A stretch of DNA of 33,711 nt, from contig CALHBF010000029.1 in assembly GCA_937931205.1 (NCBI GenBank), forward strand, positions 1-33,711. The letters are read 5' to 3'. This document shows positions 14,675-22,488 of the stretch, piece by piece. Numbering within the stretch: the first letter of the stretch is position 1; every line of letters begins with the position of its first letter. This DNA is from an uncultured Bacteriovoracaceae bacterium (lineage in GTDB: Bacteria > Bdellovibrionota > Bacteriovoracia > Bacteriovoracales > Bacteriovoracaceae). The notes beneath the pieces were generated by a model. It did not search any database. It had not been told where the DNA came from and worked only from the letters and a program-made list of their open reading frames with translations. The translations under genes were made by a program, and so were the position numbers.

Positions 14675-17184
14675 TCTTAAAGTTTTTCACCATCAGAGAA
14701 TTGAAAAAGTTTTGGTTTTTTTATCTCTTGGTTGTTTTCACTCTCTTTCTTGGAACCTTGGGCCTTTCTGGCATTGAATTAGTGTCTTTTAAGGTTCGAA
14801 GTGAACTAAAAGATCGTTCTCAAGAACTTTTAACTTCTGACTTTAATATCAATGCACGCCGAGAATTTACCCAAGAGGAAATTAAGTTTATTGATGAGTT
14901 AAAAACTCGTGCTCTTGGCAGTTATCAGATCGTTGATATCTATTCGATGATGGTGTTTGAAAAAAGTAAGAGCTCACGTTTAGTAGAAGTGCGAGGAATT
15001 GAGGAAGGTTTTCCTTTCTACGGAAAGGTTTGGGGAGAAGACAATCTCAAGCCTGACGGACTTTATATCTCTGAAGATTTAGAGCGGTTATGGGATGTGA
15101 AGAAAGGTGATTCTGTTCAATTAGGGGATATCCATTTCCAGATTAAAGATATTATCAGAGAGGATAGTTCGGTTGGTTTACGCGGATTTTCATTGGCCCC
15201 GCGTGTTTACCTTCCTTTGAACGAACTAAAAAAGACAGGACTATTAAAATTTGGTGCGACTGGCGGATATGCTTACCATTTTAGATTTAATAATGCCTCA
15301 GTCGAAGACTTAGCTGCTCTTAAAAAAGAAGTGTTTGCTAAATTTCCCGATCCAGCTTTACAGGTGGCCCTGCCTGAGAATTCTAGCGGTCAAACGGCAC
15401 GTGCTATCGAAATTCTAACCAACTTTATGTCACTGTCGGCCCTCATAGGACTGGTACTTTCTTTAGTGGGGATTTTTTATCTTTATCAGTCTCACTTTAC
15501 AGCTCGTCTTAAAGATTATTGTTTACTGTATTTGCATGGTCTCTCGAAACGAAAACTAGTAGGGTGGCTTCTCTTACAATTTACAGGTCTTTTCTTTTTA
15601 GTCATTCTTCTTGAAATGATTCTCTTCTCACTTTCTTATTCTCGGTTCAGACCATTGTTGGAGAGCAGTTTAGGAGTGGATTTAGGTGAGAATCTTTCAG
15701 TAAATGTTTTATTCCAGTTAGTTCCTTTTCTTTATACGCTTTCGATTTTTATTCTTGTTCCCTTGCTGCTTGGACTCTTGCGAACTCCTATGGGAATCAG
15801 TCTCAAATCAAGCAAAATGATCATGGGGAGTTTTCGTTATTTTGATTTTATTCCTTTTGTGATTCTACTTTGGTTTTTTTCATGGAGCTTGAGTGGATCG
15901 TTATTGATAGGAAATCTCTTTTTTGCAGGCCTTCTTCTTGTTTTTGTGGCCTCTACTTGTTGCGTGAAAATTTGGCAATGGATCTTGAGAAGACTGCTTG
16001 ACCCACAAAAAGTTTCTTATGTGAGTTTAGAGCTAGGTCTGGCCTTAAGACAGATTGTACGTTCAGGGCATAAACTCACTTTTTCTTTTCTATCTTTGTG
16101 TTTAGGAACAACTTTGATTTCTTTAATCTTACAGCTTGATGTGAAAGTGCAGCAGGAGTTTTCAGTTAAAGAAGAAAAACCTTCACTTTTTATTTTTGAT
16201 ATTCAAGAGGAGCAATTGCCCATTTTAGAGGAGTTGGCTGCCAGGTTAGGAACTCCCATTGAAGCTGTTACTCCTATGATTCGGGCCCGTCTCGAGACCA
16301 TCAATGGCAAGAAGTTTGAACGCAAAAAAAGAGACATTAAACTTCGGGATACTTCTGATGAAGTTGATCGTTTAAGAAATAATGCCCTTAATTTAACGAC
16401 TCGTGATTTCCTTTCGCCAACTGAGAAAATTGTGAAAGGAAAAGATTTCTCTCAATTCTCTTCTGAAGAAGCACTGGTGTCCTTAGAGAGCCGTTGGGCA
16501 CAACGAATGGGGATCAAATTAGATGATATGCTGAAGTTTGATATTCAAGGAGTGGAGTTTGAGGCCCGTGTTGTTAATTTAAAAGAGATCAAGTGGACAG
16601 GATTTTATCCAAACTTCTTTGTGAATGTTTCTCCACCTCATTTAGAAGGAGCCCCGAGAACATTCCTTGCCGTTTTGCCACAGAAATATGCTGAACAGAA
16701 AAGTGATTTCCAGCGGGAGATCCTTAGGAAACTTCCCAATATTTCTTTTATCGATGTAGAGAAGTTAGTGGAACAAATTTGGACACTTTTCACTAAGTCT
16801 AAAAGGGCAGTGGAGATTATTTCTTTTTTAAGTCTCTTTGTTGGACTGGTTATTCTCTATGGTCTCTGTCACGATCAGGTCTATCGACGCTTTTATGATC
16901 TGGCCCTATTAAAGACATTGGGAATGAGCGCATCACAAGTGCGAACTTCCTTACTTTTTGAATTTGGCTCGCTTTTCTTTTTATCCATCAGTACAGGGCT
17001 TTTCTTAGGGTGGTTGTTGGCACAAATCATTTGCGAGGAAGCTTTCAAGTTGTCATGGAGTGTAGATATTTTGAGGTTGGTGGCCCCTGGAGCTACCCTC
17101 ATAGTTCTTTGTTTAGTAACGGTTTTTGTTAGCTCGGTGGGTGCCCTAAGGGCGCAGAGCAAAGTGCTTTTATCGGACTCGTAG
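14671..17184 (+). CDS. ybbP: FtsX-like ABC permease, YbbP type
   Basis: 837 residues. A membrane helix at the N-terminus, a large periplasmic domain of about 230 residues, a block of FtsX-type helices (residues 245-330 and nearby), further helices at 395-440, a second periplasmic domain (about 490-700) and a final set of three helices. The double FtsX layout with about ten helices and the length match YbbP/MacB-like type VII ABC permeases. The GTG start overlaps the ATPase gene (GTGA). Partner of the preceding ATPase; substrate is unknown in any species, although lysophospholipid or lipid handling is suggested by the tesA linkage. Confidence 0.85.
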   Translation: MILKFFTIRELKKFWFFYLLVVFTLFLGTLGLSGIELVSFKVRSELKDRSQELLTSDFNINARREFTQEEIKFIDELKTRALGSYQIVDIYSMMVFEKSKSSRLVEVRGIEEGFPFYGKVWGEDNLKPDGLYISEDLERLWDVKKGDSVQLGDIHFQIKDIIREDSSVGLRGFSLAPRVYLPLNELKKTGLLKFGATGGYAYHFRFNNASVEDLAALKKEVFAKFPDPALQVALPENSSGQTARAIEILTNFMSLSALIGLVLSLVGIFYLYQSHFTARLKDYCLLYLHGLSKRKLVGWLLLQFTGLFFLVILLEMILFSLSYSRFRPLLESSLGVDLGENLSVNVLFQLVPFLYTLSIFILVPLLLGLLRTPMGISLKSSKMIMGSFRYFDFIPFVILLWFFSWSLSGSLLIGNLFFAGLLLVFVASTCCVKIWQWILRRLLDPQKVSYVSLELGLALRQIVRSGHKLTFSFLSLCLGTTLISLILQLDVKVQQEFSVKEEKPSLFIFDIQEEQLPILEELAARLGTPIEAVTPMIRARLETINGKKFERKKRDIKLRDTSDEVDRLRNNALNLTTRDFLSPTEKIVKGKDFSQFSSEEALVSLESRWAQRMGIKLDDMLKFDIQGVEFEARVVNLKEIKWTGFYPNFFVNVSPPHLEGAPRTFLAVLPQKYAEQKSDFQREILRKLPNISFIDVEKLVEQIWTLFTKSKRAVEIISFLSLFVGLVILYGLCHDQVYRRFYDLALLKTLGMSASQVRTSLLFEFGSLFFLSISTGLFLGWLLAQIICEEAFKLSWSVDILRLVAPGATLIVLCLVTVFVSSVGALRAQSKVLLSDS

Positions 17185-17234
17185 GTGCTTTTTTACTTTG
17201 CTAATGTGGGCTTGGGTTTTATGATGTGGTCATT

Positions 17235-17903
17235 ATGATAGAGTTTAGCGAAGCCGGGCTGATGTCCTTTTTTTCTCAGTACGCCTACGAGCCCATGTAT
17301 GTTTATGGCTTTGTCGTGGCCTTTATGTTTGCAAGTTCTTTTGGATTACCAATCCCCGAGGAATTAACACTCATTTCAGCTGGCCTCGTTGCTCATATGG
17401 CGCATAATCCAGAGATTTACCCTCCTCCTTACGAAGGAGCGGTTGGGGTGAATGTTGTTACTTTGAGCATTGTCTGTTTCCTTGCGGTTTTTCTCTCGGA
17501 TCTGACGGTTTACTTTATAGGTAAATTTTTTGGTGCCCAAATAATCAAAACACGCTTTTTTCAAAAACAAGTGGCAGGCAGTGGCTTCGACCGTATCAAT
17601 GGCTGGTTTAGCAAATACGGTCCTATGGCCAGTGGAATTTTTCGTTTTACCCCTGGTCTTCGTTTTCCTGGTCACATGAGTTGTGGTCTTTTTGGTATTT
17701 CTCTTTGGAAATTTATTGCAGTGGATGGTTTAGCTGCACTGATTTCGGTTCCAACACAGGTTTACTTTGTTGCCACTTATGGGGATGTCATCCTTCAGAA
17801 AGTAAAAGAGTTTAAAATTTACGTGATTGGTTTTGGTGCAGTTCTACTAGTTGTCTGGTTGGCAAGAAAAGTGTATCAGAAACACGTGAGCCCTAATAAT
17901 TAA
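17235..17903 (+). CDS. DedA/VTT-family membrane protein
   Basis: 222 residues from ATG 17235; GTG at 17226 in the same frame would add three. Typical DedA plan: a re-entrant segment with F-G-L-P-I-P-E-E, membrane helices, and the conserved F-R-F-T-P-G-L-R-F-P-G block near residue 140, whose Arg and Pro-Gly are diagnostic. DedA proteins are proposed to act as lipid scramblases or undecaprenyl-phosphate flippases needed for envelope integrity. That role would fit the polyprenyl synthase encoded just beside it on the other strand. Stop overlaps the stop of the convergent gene. Confidence 0.85.
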   Translation: MIEFSEAGLMSFFSQYAYEPMYVYGFVVAFMFASSFGLPIPEELTLISAGLVAHMAHNPEIYPPPYEGAVGVNVVTLSIVCFLAVFLSDLTVYFIGKFFGAQIIKTRFFQKQVAGSGFDRINGWFSKYGPMASGIFRFTPGLRFPGHMSCGLFGISLWKFIAVDGLAALISVPTQVYFVATYGDVILQKVKEFKIYVIGFGAVLLVVWLARKVYQKHVSPNN

Positions 17904-18394
17904 AGGAAAATCTCGCAGGCTTCTTCAAGTTTTAAAGCGAGATTTTTCCTGAACTCACCCAGTGAGTGGTATTCAAAAATAACCTTCTTCTCTTCAAAAC
18001 TCTTACTTAGTTCCACAGGAATTTTAGACCAATCGATACGTGAACGGATGATAATAAGCCCTTTCTCAGGACTGATTTCCTTTAGCTCGCTCAAAAGTCC
18101 ATAGGTGACGGTAAGCCCACCACGGGCCCCAAGAATTTTGGCCGCTTCAATCAGGTGAGGCCTTACTTGAAGGTTTTTAATTTTCAAAATTTCCATACTA
18201 TTAGTCTCAGTGCTTTGGGCACCTAGAACTTGAGTGGCCAATTCTTGAGTATGAAGATCTTTGTCCTGAGTTGTTTCCAGGTAGCGATAGTAGAAGTTAT
18301 TCATCGTCTCAACCAAGTAATCAATTAGCTCTTTGTTATTGGAGTACTGTTGAGAGACTTTAATCTTTTGATCGACAATTTTTTTATGATCCAT
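17900..18394 (-). CDS. Unknown protein downstream of polyprenyl diphosphate synthase
   Basis: 164 residues, charged, no signal peptide or membrane helix, predicted mixed alpha/beta. Residues about 70-100 read L-K-I-K-N-L-Q-V-R-P and then G-A-R-G-G-L-T-V-T-Y-G. I do not recognise a family. It overlaps the polyprenyl synthase gene by 11 bases and so should be cotranslated with it. That close coupling suggests a partner or regulator of isoprenoid chain synthesis, which is inference only. Confidence 0.6.
   Translation of the reverse strand: MDHKKIVDQKIKVSQQYSNNKELIDYLVETMNNFYYRYLETTQDKDLHTQELATQVLGAQSTETNSMEILKIKNLQVRPHLIEAAKILGARGGLTVTYGLLSELKEISPEKGLIIIRSRIDWSKIPVELSKSFEEKKVIFEYHSLGEFRKNLALKLEEACEIFL
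17905..17950. terminator. Bidirectional terminator-like hairpin at a convergent gene end
   Basis: The stem core TCTCGC (17911-17916) pairs with GCGAGA (17937-17942), extended by GGAAAA against TTTTTCC with one bulged T, around a 20-base loop. Both strands give A-rich sequence before and T-rich after the stem. It begins one base after the DedA stop and lies inside the final codons of the minus-strand gene. Confidence 0.5.
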
Positions 18395-19334
18395 GAATCA
18401 TGCCATGATAGTTGGATTGAATCTTGTATATCATCATCTCAAAAAAAGGCAGAAGATCATTCTGCTGCTTTTCTTGACAGATTTTGGTCAAGTGCCCAAT
18501 GATAATTTCACGCTCGTGGTTAATATCTTCATCAACTTTTTTGATGGCATCGAAATACTGCTCTTTAGTCCATGGGATTGAAGAGTCAGGGTTTTGGCGA
18601 AGATTATAAACTCCATTTTTGAGTTCTGGATAGATTTCACAAAGCTTCTGAGTAACAAAGTTGATTTGTCCATTCAGGATATCAAGGTAAGCAGGCTTGC
18701 CGCTGGTTTCCATGGCATCGACGATGTCATCGGCCATTTGGAAAATAAGTCCAATTTTCTCTCCCACTTCTGCCAGCACTGGCACATCGTGATAGTTTGA
18801 GAGCTTTCCTGGAGTGGTTAGGCACCAACGAATCAGGCTTCCTGTTTTCTTGATCGCAATTTCTTGCAGCTCTGCTTTCTCTACGAAATCTTTTTTCTTT
18901 AACGTGTATTGAAGCCACTCGCCATCGGCAAGATCTTGGATGGCAATTGTTAAATCAATCAGAATATCTTGCTTATAAGTCAGAGCAAGCTCTTTCATAA
19001 TCGTTGCTAGGACATAGTCTCCGGCAAGAATAGAAGTTGTATTGTTGTGTAATGAATTAAGAGTGGGGGTGTTTCTGCGAGTGTAACTGCCATCGATAAC
19101 GTCATCATGAATAAGAGAGGCAAGGTGAGTCAGCTCTACTGCACGCGCAAAAGGAGTGAGTCCTTTGGTATCAAGACCTAAAAGTGAGCCGGTAAGAAAT
19201 AGCAGGCCAGGTCTAAATTTTTTGCCACTTGATTCAACCAGATTGTTCAGCTCATCAGAAAGCCCGCTCGAGGTTTTATCAGTCATTTTAAGGCTCAGCT
19301 CATCAAGGCTTGCCTTAAGTTCGTCCATATTCAT
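18384..19334 (-). CDS. ispB: Trans-polyprenyl diphosphate synthase (long chain)
   Basis: 316 residues. Builds a polyprenyl diphosphate from isopentenyl units for quinone side chains. First aspartate-rich motif D77-D-V-I-D81 and second D202-D-I-V-D206, with G-K-K-F-R-P (37-42) holding the diphosphate-binding basic residues. The fifth residue before the first motif is Ala72 rather than Phe or Tyr, which in this family leaves a deep pocket and a long product (C35-C45); exact length cannot be read. Start Met1 at 19334, with Met3 also possible. Overlaps the unknown gene downstream by 11 bases. Confidence 0.85.
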   Translation of the reverse strand: MNMDELKASLDELSLKMTDKTSSGLSDELNNLVESSGKKFRPGLLFLTGSLLGLDTKGLTPFARAVELTHLASLIHDDVIDGSYTRRNTPTLNSLHNNTTSILAGDYVLATIMKELALTYKQDILIDLTIAIQDLADGEWLQYTLKKKDFVEKAELQEIAIKKTGSLIRWCLTTPGKLSNYHDVPVLAEVGEKIGLIFQMADDIVDAMETSGKPAYLDILNGQINFVTQKLCEIYPELKNGVYNLRQNPDSSIPWTKEQYFDAIKKVDEDINHEREIIIGHLTKICQEKQQNDLLPFFEMMIYKIQSNYHGMIHGS

Positions 19335-19386
19335 TTAGTTCTCAATCTTTTCTTATAAGACCCACAATTTATGAGAATGAGATGAA

Positions 19387-19506
19387 TTAGGCAAGCTCGT
19401 CGTGGGTAAACTCTAGCGAAATTATTAATTTATTCTCATTGAGCTGGGCCTGTGTTTGATAAGGTTTTTGTGGAGAGTCATTTTTACAAGGATTATGATC
19501 TCTCAT
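19387..19506 (-). CDS. Possible 39-residue protein upstream of ispB
   Basis: A short frame from ATG 19506 (or 19512) to TAA, on the same strand as ispB and ending 52 bases before its start. The C-terminus reads L-I-I-S-L-E-F-T-H-D-E-L-A, which looks like ordinary protein rather than a shadow, and the codons are unremarkable. No ribosome-binding site is visible, and the frame overlaps the plus-strand promoter of tonB. Treat as a candidate only. Confidence 0.25.
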   Translation of the reverse strand: MRDHNPCKNDSPQKPYQTQAQLNENKLIISLEFTHDELA

Positions 19507-19534
19507 AGACATTGATTTTTGTTTGGTATATAAA
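19506..19534 (+). promoter_or_regulatory. Promoter for tonB-exbB-exbD, probably giving a leaderless mRNA
   Basis: TAGACA (19506-19511) and TATAAA (19529-19534) are 17 bases apart. The expected transcription start, about seven bases beyond the -10 box, falls at 19541-19543, and the tonB ATG is 19543. No Shine-Dalgarno sequence exists there. The tonB message would then begin with or within two bases of its start codon. Confidence 0.5.
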
Positions 19535-19542
19535 ACTACCCT

Positions 19543-20151
19543 ATGACTAATCGATTTTCCCCTTATTTCATCGGCGTTTTGCTCCTCCATGCCATAGTGA
19601 TTTTTGGAGGAATCAGATTTAGTCAAAATCTCAATCAACTCTCGAGTTTAAGTAAGCCTACCCAGACTTTTAAACTGCAGGTTGCCTCTACAGTGAGACC
19701 AACTCCGCCGCAACCCGTGGTGGCCAAAAAGGTCATCAAAGAAGTGGCCAAGACTGAAACTCCTAAAAAAGTTCAAGAAACACCGGTAGAGGCCAAAAAA
19801 GTCTCTGATGAGGTGGTTAAAGAAACTGTTATTTCATCGACCTCAACTCAACACATTAATGATCTTCGTTCTCAGTATAAGGCCCAGCTGCGCTCCAAAA
19901 TTGAGGAAAATAAACATTATCCACCCATGAGTCGCCGCCTTGGACAAGAAGGAACTGTAGTTGTTGCCTTCACATTGTTAAAAGATGGGCATATCATTGA
20001 CATCACATTAGATACGCCATCACCGTTTGAGCGTCTGAATGCTTCTGCCTTAGAAGCTGTTAAGAAGGTTAAGCGTTTTCTTCCTATTCCAGATGAATTA
20101 GGTGAGAAGAAGATGGATATCAAAGTACCTATCAAGTTTTTTACGATCTAA
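19543..20151 (+). CDS. tonB: TonB-family energy transducer
   Basis: 202 residues. One membrane helix near residues 7-24, then a Lys/Pro/Glu/Val-rich spacer (about 45-95) crossing the periplasm, and a C-terminal TonB domain (about 110-202) with Y-P-P-M-S-R-R, G-Q-E-G-T-V-V-V-A-F and S-A-L-E-A-V-K. It passes proton-motive-force energy from ExbB/ExbD to outer-membrane receptors; no receptor gene lies in this window. First gene of tonB-exbB-exbD. ATG directly follows the promoter. Confidence 0.9.
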   Translation: MTNRFSPYFIGVLLLHAIVIFGGIRFSQNLNQLSSLSKPTQTFKLQVASTVRPTPPQPVVAKKVIKEVAKTETPKKVQETPVEAKKVSDEVVKETVISSTSTQHINDLRSQYKAQLRSKIEENKHYPPMSRRLGQEGTVVVAFTLLKDGHIIDITLDTPSPFERLNASALEAVKKVKRFLPIPDELGEKKMDIKVPIKFFTI

Positions 20152-20167
20152 GATTAAAAGGATTTTT

Positions 20168-20689
20168 ATGCGTCTTATCGACTTCATTAATGCTGGTGGT
20201 TCCATCACGTGGATTCTTGTGGGAATGAATGTTCTCGGTTTCTCACTCATTCTTTGGCGTGTGTTTGCTTTCCGTGATTTCAAAAAAAATATGGATAATT
20301 ACACGAAAGAAGTAGCGGCCAATCTACGCTCTAAGTTCCCCGGCAAAGATCTACTTAATAACCTAGACCTTGTTAAAGATGGTGTTTTTCAAAGAGTCCA
20401 TGCTCTTGAGTTCGGTATGAATACCATTAAAGTGATTGCAACGACAGCACCGCTTCTTGGACTTCTTGGTACTGTTATGGGGATCTATGAAGCCTTCCAA
20501 GTTATTTCTCAGAAAGGTTTAAGTGATCCAGGGCAATTCGCTTCTGGTATTTCATTCGCTCTAATCACTACTATTGTGGGTCTTATTGTGGCCATTCCGC
20601 ACTACGTATCTCATAACTACCTTACAGGTCAGTTAGATGCCTTTGAAATTGAAATGGAACAAAAAATTGCTCCTGAACTAAAGGTCTAA
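20168..20689 (+). CDS. exbB: ExbB/TolQ-type proton channel subunit
   Basis: 174 residues from ATG 20168, with AAAGGA just upstream; the frame is open further back but that would overlap tonB. Three membrane helices: residues about 13-33, then 100-125 containing T-T-A-P-L-L-G-L-L-G-T-V, and 145-165. The helix with T-A-P-L-L-G-L-L-G-T-V-x-G is the MotA/TolQ/ExbB signature. Forms the inner-membrane motor with ExbD. The N-terminus is short compared with E. coli ExbB. Confidence 0.9.
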   Translation: MRLIDFINAGGSITWILVGMNVLGFSLILWRVFAFRDFKKNMDNYTKEVAANLRSKFPGKDLLNNLDLVKDGVFQRVHALEFGMNTIKVIATTAPLLGLLGTVMGIYEAFQVISQKGLSDPGQFASGISFALITTIVGLIVAIPHYVSHNYLTGQLDAFEIEMEQKIAPELKV

Positions 20690-20692
20690 TTT

Positions 20693-21091
20693 ATGGCCAG
20701 ACGCAGACGCGAACAGTTAACGATGGATTTAACACCACTTATCGATGTGGTGTTCCTCCTGCTTATTTTCTTCCTCGTAACTTCTGTGTTTAAGAAAGAA
20801 GAAGTGGCCTTATTGCTTCAGCTTCCTAAAACCGAACAGGGACAGGGAAGTAACGAAAAGAAGATTGAAGAAATCACGATTGAGCTTACTGACAGTGAAG
20901 TTGCCTTCAACGGTAAAAAAACTTCAATGGAAGAGCTTTCAGGCTCACTAGAAGGATCAAAACCTGAGACGCTTATCAACCTTCGTGTTGATGGAGACGT
21001 GAAGTATGATCGACTTGTTAAAGTGCTTGATCTTCTTTCTTCAAAAAAACTTGAAAACATTTCTTTGATCACCAATAAAGAAAGAAAGTAG
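20693..21091 (+). CDS. exbD: ExbD/TolR-type motor subunit
   Basis: 132 residues. A short basic cytoplasmic tail (R-R-R-R-E-Q), then the single membrane helix preceded by M-D-L-T-P-L-I-D-V-V, where the Asp of L-I-D-V-V is the conserved proton-carrying residue. A periplasmic domain follows. Starts three bases after the exbB stop. Its stop codon sits inside the stem of the operon terminator. Confidence 0.9.
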   Translation: MARRRREQLTMDLTPLIDVVFLLLIFFLVTSVFKKEEVALLLQLPKTEQGQGSNEKKIEEITIELTDSEVAFNGKKTSMEELSGSLEGSKPETLINLRVDGDVKYDRLVKVLDLLSSKKLENISLITNKERK

Positions 21092-21116
21092 GACCCTCAT
21101 CGGGCCTGCTTTCTTT
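21081..21116 (+). terminator. Intrinsic terminator of tonB-exbB-exbD
   Basis: A 15-pair stem, AAAGAAAG-T-AGG-(A)-CCC against GGGCCTGCTTTCTTT, with one bulge, one G-U pair and the loop TCATC (21097-21101). The exbD TAG (21089-21091) is part of the 5' arm. The T-rich 3' arm serves as the release tract. Confidence 0.7.
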
Positions 21117-21201
21117 ATAAATCTTTAAAAAAGCCAATTCCCCCTTGTAAATTTTACTCATTCGTCCGTACTGCGGGCCTTTATCGTTTAAGATGCGGCC
21201 T

Positions 21202-22488
21202 ATGAAGTCCCAATGGTATGTTCTACTTTTGATGATGCTGTTCATACGGATCCCTGTGAGCTGGGGAGAAACACTCTCGTTTCAAAATGATCGAGAGGGA
21301 AAGAGTCTTTTTGATACGAAATCAAATTCAAAGAAAATCGAAAAAGTTCTTAAGAAAATTCACTCGGAAACAATCAGCAGTTCTTATCAAGAGTCTATCA
21401 GCGATGTCCGTCCACAAGCGGTCTGTTCTTTTGACGTCAATGAGAAATTCGTTAAAGGACTGGGGTTAAAAAAAGTCTCAGAGGCCCAGTTTGAAGGAAG
21501 TTTATTCTATCTGCGCGCCAATGATTATATTGATGATGTTGTAACTCAAATTCTTCTTAATGCTTATGAAGTTGAGACGAAAAGAATTTATGACAATAAC
21601 AATGCTTCGCAAGTTTCAAGAAGTTTAGGTCATGATAACTGGGCGAAGGTAAGAGACTTATTCTTGCGCTTTGAATCGGGGTATCTTCAAAGAAATTGTT
21701 ATGATGAAGCTTATCGTCTTTTTCATAGTGACCTAGGTAAGATTATCCGTTTCTCTGAGTCAGCTCTACGTGACATCTTTATTGAAGTTCGAAGTCAAAA
21801 CTTAATTAGTGATAGAGTTTATGAGAAGCTTGAGAGAGCAAGACTCTCATCTCTGCATCTTAAAAATCTAGGACTAAAAGATTATTTAAAAAAGAAAAAA
21901 AATCTACGCAACCAGTATCCTCTGAGTGTGGAGAGTGAACGCAGTGACTTTGTCACTAAACTCAATGGGGCCGGACTATCTCACCGTCAGCAATTGCTTC
22001 TGCAGTATAACGAAATGCAAATTATTCTGATGTCAGGACTTATCAAAAAACTACGGGCCAGACTTGAAAGTGATCGTATTGAAATCATCATTTATGACGA
22101 AGCTGGAGTTGCAGCTGAGGTCATTCCGCTTGATCCAATGGAGAGATTTCGTTTTTCATTAAAACTTCTTAGAAAAGAGATGAGTCAGTTGGGATTAAAT
22201 TCTCAGTTTAATGGACGAGCTCCTACTTATATGGATCTTATTGCTGCTTCATTTGAGACAGGCTTGATTGCTGGCAGTGAATTAAATGAATTGGGTGGAC
22301 TGGAAGAAATCTGGAATCCGAAAAAAACTTTTTGGGATAAAGCTTCTTTTTGGGTGAGATCATTTAGTTCAGTGGCCACCGTTCTTATTCCTCCTCCTTA
22401 TGGATTTATTCCTGTTCTTGCTTTAGTAGCAATTGAGGCAACAATGCAGGGGAAAGATACAACGATTGATGATGGGAGTTTATTCTAA
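21202..22488 (+). CDS. Unknown secreted protein, partner of the metallopeptidase
   Basis: 428 residues from ATG 21202 (ATG 21193 would add three). Signal peptide with hydrophobic core and cleavage near S-W-G-E. The mature protein is highly charged and mostly helical up to about residue 330, ending with a hydrophobic Gly/Pro/Val stretch near residues 395-415 (I-P-P-P-Y-G-F-I-P). I recognise no family. Overlaps the next gene by one base (TAATG), so the two should be made together; the partner's metallopeptidase motif suggests this protein could be its chaperone, inhibitor or substrate-binding partner, but that is inference. Confidence 0.7.
   Translation: MKSQWYVLLLMMLFIRIPVSWGETLSFQNDREGKSLFDTKSNSKKIEKVLKKIHSETISSSYQESISDVRPQAVCSFDVNEKFVKGLGLKKVSEAQFEGSLFYLRANDYIDDVVTQILLNAYEVETKRIYDNNNASQVSRSLGHDNWAKVRDLFLRFESGYLQRNCYDEAYRLFHSDLGKIIRFSESALRDIFIEVRSQNLISDRVYEKLERARLSSLHLKNLGLKDYLKKKKNLRNQYPLSVESERSDFVTKLNGAGLSHRQQLLLQYNEMQIILMSGLIKKLRARLESDRIEIIIYDEAGVAAEVIPLDPMERFRFSLKLLRKEMSQLGLNSQFNGRAPTYMDLIAASFETGLIAGSELNELGGLEEIWNPKKTFWDKASFWVRSFSSVATVLIPPPYGFIPVLALVAIEATMQGKDTTIDDGSLF

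Noticed and set aside
19373..19440. TGAGAAT and ATTCTCA half-sites upstream of tonB, suggestive of Fur-type iron control
   Set aside because: The halves are about 60 bases apart and over 100 bases from the promoter, so they do not form a Fur box.
19513..19638. Longer version of the small minus-strand frame (83 residues)
   Set aside because: The extra part lies antisense to the tonB membrane helix and reads as a shadow; only the 39-residue end is considered.
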